In this document: positions 4,307-6,754 of the stretch, in pieces
Layout: each line of letters begins with the position of its first letter
Numbering within the stretch: the stretch's first letter is position 1
Program-made: the position numbers and the translations under genes
Source: Angelakisella sp.
Lineage (GTDB): Bacteria > Bacillota > Clostridia > Oscillospirales > Ruminococcaceae
Reading direction: 5' to 3'
Length of the DNA stretch: 6,754 nucleotides
Assembly (NCBI GenBank): GCA_022795575.1
Contig: JAAWGY010000124.1
Span: 1 to 6,754 of the forward strand
The notes under the pieces: generated by a model
Seen by the model: the letters and a program-made list of their open reading frames with translations, nothing else
Told to the model about the DNA's origin: nothing
The model's database searches: none

Positions 4307-6640
4307 ATGAGAAAGAAAAAGACATGGCCGTTCTTCGCCGTCGCCATCGTGATTTTGGTGGCGGCCTACCTCACCTTCTTCGGGCTGCGGTCCACCAACG
4401 GGGATATCACCACCACCTACATCAAGGGCGCGTCGGATATCCGTTGGGGCATCGATATCCGGGGCGGCGTGGACGCTACCTTTGTCCCCGCCGACGGCTA
4501 CGACGCCACCCCCGAGGAGATGAACGCCGCCTCGGAGGTCATCAAGACCCGTTTGGTGGCCCAGGGCATTACCGACTACGAGGTCTACACCGATACCGCC
4601 AAGGACCGCATTGTGGTCCGCTTCCCCTGGCAGGCGGGAGAGACGGAGTACGACCCGGAGCGGGCCATCAAGGAGCTGGGGGACACCGCGCTGCTCACCT
4701 TCCGGGAGGGCCTTTCGGTAGACGAGGAGGGCAAGCCCAACGGCGCCATTGTGCTGGAGGGCCAGGACCTGGTGGAGGCCTACCGCAGCGCCTACCAGAA
4801 CCAGACCACCGGCGCCTACCAGTATGTGGTCTCCTTCCGGCTGAGCCCCGAGGGGGCCACCAAGTTCGCCGAGGCCACCCAGCGGAACCTGGGGAACATC
4901 ATCTCCATCTGGATGGACGATAACCTCATCTCCTTCCCCACCGTCAACAGCGTCATCACCGGGGGCGAGGGGATGATCGAGGGGAATTTTACCGCCGAGG
5001 CCGCCCTGGAGCTGGCCCAGAAGATCCAGGGGGGAGCGCTGCCCTTCCGGCTGGATACCCGGGACTACAGCTCCATCTCCCCCACCCTGGGGATGGGGGC
5101 CAAGGACGTGATGGTCAAGGCCGGTTTTATCGCCTTTGTGCTGGTGGCCATCTTCATCCTGATGAAATACCGCCTCCCCGGCTTTGTGGGGATTCTGGCG
5201 CTGATTGGGCAGGTGGTCATCATGGTGGCCTCCATCACCCGGCTGGTGCCTGACGTCCCCTCCTTTACCCTCACCCTGCCGGGCATCGCCGGTATCATCC
5301 TCAGCATCGGTATGGGGGTGGACGCCAACATTATCACCGCCGAGCGCATCCGGGAGGAGATCCGCTCCGGCAAGACCATTGACGGCTCGGTGAACCTGGG
5401 CTTCCAGCGGGCGTTTTCCGCCATCCTGGACGGCAACGTCACCAACGTCATTGTGGCGGTAATCCTGATGGGGGCTTTCGGTCCCGCCAACAGCATCTTT
5501 TCCAAAATCTTTTTCCTCTTCGGCCAGACCACCGCAGGGGCCATCTACTCCTTTGGCTACACCCTGCTGATGGGTGTGCTTGCCAACATGGTTATGGGCG
5601 TGTATGCCTCCCGCGCCATGCTGAAGGGCATCTCCCGGATGAAGGCCTTCCGGAACCCCTGGTTCTACGGCGGCGTCAAGGAGGGCGCGGCGGTCAAGGA
5701 GGGGAAGCGGTACGACTTTGTCGGCAGCCGCAAGACCTTCTTCACCATCTCCTCCGTCATGGTAGTGGTGGCGCTGGTGGCCACCTTCTTCCCCGGGGCA
5801 AAGCTGGATATCCAGTTTAAGGGCGGCTCCATCGTCTCCTACTCCTACCAGGGGGATTCGGTGGACATGGCCACCTTCCAAAAGACCTTTGAGGACGCGG
5901 TAGGGGGCAAGGCCTCCATCCAGCAGGGGGAGGACATCATCACCGGCACCAAGAGCATCACCCTTTCGCTGGCGCAGGATCAGGGCATCAGCGCCGAGGT
6001 TCAGCAGAGGGCCACCGACGCCTTGCAGGCTGCCTTCCCTTCGGCGGATGTTTCTGTTACCTCTGTTACCAACGTGGATGCTACCATTGGTCGGGAGTTC
6101 TTCCAGAAGTGCAGCTTGGCGGTGCTCTTTGCCGTCATCCTGATGATCCTTTACATTGCCATGCGCTTCCGGGTGATGGACGGCTGGTCGGCCGGTGTTA
6201 TGGCGGCGCTGGTGCTGCTCCATGACGTGGTTGCGGTTTATGCTACCTTTGTTCTGTTTGGGTTTTCCATCAACGAAAACTTTATTGCGGCGGCGCTGAC
6301 CATTTTGGGTTACTCCATCAACGCCACCATCGTTATCTACGACCGCATCCGGGAGAACCGCAAGCTTTTGGGGGCCAAGGCTTCCATGGCGGAGCTGGTG
6401 AACCTGTCGGTGAACCAGTCCCTGGGCCGTGCGGCGGGGACATCCTTCTCCACCATTCTGGCGATGGTGGTTGTGGCGGTGATGGGTGGGCTTTACGGGC
6501 TTAGCTCGATTGTCACCTTTGCGTTCCCGCTGATTGTGGGGCTTGTGGTGGGGCTTTACTCCTCGGTTTGCCTGGCGGGGTCGCTGTGGGTATGCTGGCG
6601 GGAGTATAAGGCCAGCGCCAATGGTAAGAAGAAGGCGTAA
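4307..6640 (+). CDS. secDF: Fused protein-export membrane protein SecDF
   Basis: The 777-residue protein joins SecD and SecF in one chain, as in many Firmicutes. SecDF works with SecYEG and uses proton flow to pull exported proteins across the membrane. About twelve membrane segments can be placed: 7-26, then after the large outer P1 region (about 28-268) 269-288, 291-311, 322-343, 372-394 and 410-436; then SecF 477-495, the P4 region (about 497-598), 601-620, 626-650, 656-678, 706-728 and 733-760. SecD landmarks are WGIDIRGGVDATF (47-59), the family GLDLxGG motif in variant form, and GMGVDANIITAERIREE (335-351) with the conserved membrane Asp339. SecF landmarks are DIQFKGGSIV (501-510), LLHDVV (637-642) and YSINATIVIYDRIREN (669-684). 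In the last motif Ala673 stands where most SecF proteins have the key Asp. The start follows GGAGG (4295-4299) by 7 nt. The gene has its own promoter. Codon choice in the last third shifts toward GCG, ATT, TTT and GTT. Confidence 0.97.
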   Translation: MRKKKTWPFFAVAIVILVAAYLTFFGLRSTNGDITTTYIKGASDIRWGIDIRGGVDATFVPADGYDATPEEMNAASEVIKTRLVAQGITDYEVYTDTAKDRIVVRFPWQAGETEYDPERAIKELGDTALLTFREGLSVDEEGKPNGAIVLEGQDLVEAYRSAYQNQTTGAYQYVVSFRLSPEGATKFAEATQRNLGNIISIWMDDNLISFPTVNSVITGGEGMIEGNFTAEAALELAQKIQGGALPFRLDTRDYSSISPTLGMGAKDVMVKAGFIAFVLVAIFILMKYRLPGFVGILALIGQVVIMVASITRLVPDVPSFTLTLPGIAGIILSIGMGVDANIITAERIREEIRSGKTIDGSVNLGFQRAFSAILDGNVTNVIVAVILMGAFGPANSIFSKIFFLFGQTTAGAIYSFGYTLLMGVLANMVMGVYASRAMLKGISRMKAFRNPWFYGGVKEGAAVKEGKRYDFVGSRKTFFTISSVMVVVALVATFFPGAKLDIQFKGGSIVSYSYQGDSVDMATFQKTFEDAVGGKASIQQGEDIITGTKSITLSLAQDQGISAEVQQRATDALQAAFPSADVSVTSVTNVDATIGREFFQKCSLAVLFAVILMILYIAMRFRVMDGWSAGVMAALVLLHDVVAVYATFVLFGFSINENFIAAALTILGYSINATIVIYDRIRENRKLLGAKASMAELVNLSVNQSLGRAAGTSFSTILAMVVVAVMGGLYGLSSIVTFAFPLIVGLVVGLYSSVCLAGSLWVCWREYKASANGKKKA

Positions 6641-6662
6641 AGGGCCGGGATAAGAGACGGAG

Positions 6663-6745
6663 CCTGTCCCACAGGTTGTGCCCGCCCGGGCCACCGGGCC
6701 GCAGGTCCAGGGCCGCGCAGGCCCTGGTCGCTCCCGCAGGAGCGA
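6663..6745. repeat. Four successive stem-loops after secDF
   Basis: Four hairpins lie close together: CCTGT/ACAGG (6663-6675, loop CCC), GCCCGG/CCGGGC (6684-6699, loop GCCA), CCAGGGCC/GGCCCTGG (6707-6727, 8 perfect pairs, loop GCGCA), and TCGCTCC/GGAGCGA (6728-6745, 7 perfect pairs, loop CGCA). The last two are directly adjacent. CGCAGG recurs at 6700, 6716 and 6735. There is no T-run, so this is not a plain intrinsic terminator. It could be a factor-dependent secDF transcript end, a REP-like interspersed palindrome element, or the start of a structured RNA cut by the window edge. The strand cannot be decided. Confidence 0.5.
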
Positions 6746-6754
6746 AACTCCCCA

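Noticed and set aside
4063..4347. Minus-strand frame across the secDF promoter region
   Set aside because: It crosses the terminator hairpin, the secDF promoter and leader, has no convincing ribosome binding site, and resembles no protein family.
4304..6694. Very long open frame on the minus strand opposite secDF
   Set aside because: Its Gly/His/Asp-rich product is typical of the antisense of GC-rich codons; it has no recognisable domain and secDF on the other strand is certain.
6663..6754. tRNA gene or tRNA 3' end suggested by the final CCCCA
   Set aside because: The hairpins do not form a cloverleaf: no T-loop GTTCGA-type sequence or 7-bp acceptor stem is present.

Overview
The window is GC-rich, with codons that mostly end in G or C and with strong AGGAGG-type ribosome binding sites. 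It carries a fused SecDF, a CxxC-type MnmA, a low-specificity threonine aldolase and a nitroimidazole-resistance-like flavin-fold protein. This combination suggests a high-GC member of the Clostridia, most likely an Oscillospiraceae-type gut anaerobe such as the Flavonifractor/Oscillibacter group. That assignment is inferred from gene style and composition, not from a marker gene.

Layout. At the left edge, a minus-strand gene begins at base 30 and runs out of the window; only ten codons are visible. A good extended -10 promoter (142-170) then drives a rightward cluster of four genes: ltaE (285-1319), a 76-residue two-helix membrane protein (1368-1598), mnmA (1622-2716), and a 401-residue protein that joins a NimA/pyridoxamine-phosphate-oxidase-like domain to a TerD-like domain (2713-3918). 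The gaps shrink from 48 nt to 23 nt to a 4-nt ATGA overlap, so the four genes are probably one transcript, although no tight functional link is obvious. A 388-nt intergenic region follows. It holds a short open stretch in the same frame after the last stop, a strong hairpin at 4068-4108 that probably ends the operon, and a consensus-like promoter (4208-4236). That promoter gives secDF (4307-6640) its own transcript with a hairpin in the leader. After secDF the window ends in four successive stem-loops.

Functions. LtaE cleaves threonine to glycine and acetaldehyde. MnmA places the 2-thio group on wobble uridine 34 of tRNA. SecDF is the proton-driven helper of the Sec translocon. The NimA-TerD fusion is the least ordinary gene: it combines a flavin- or heme-binding redox fold with a stress-associated calcium-binding fold, and its translation appears coupled to mnmA.

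Main points for a second look: the NimA-TerD fusion and its weakened TerD acidic site; alanine at the place where SecF normally has its conserved membrane aspartate; the hairpin cluster at the right edge with a repeated CGCAGG motif; and the open stretch after the fusion gene. No mobile element, CRISPR array, tRNA or rRNA could be supported.
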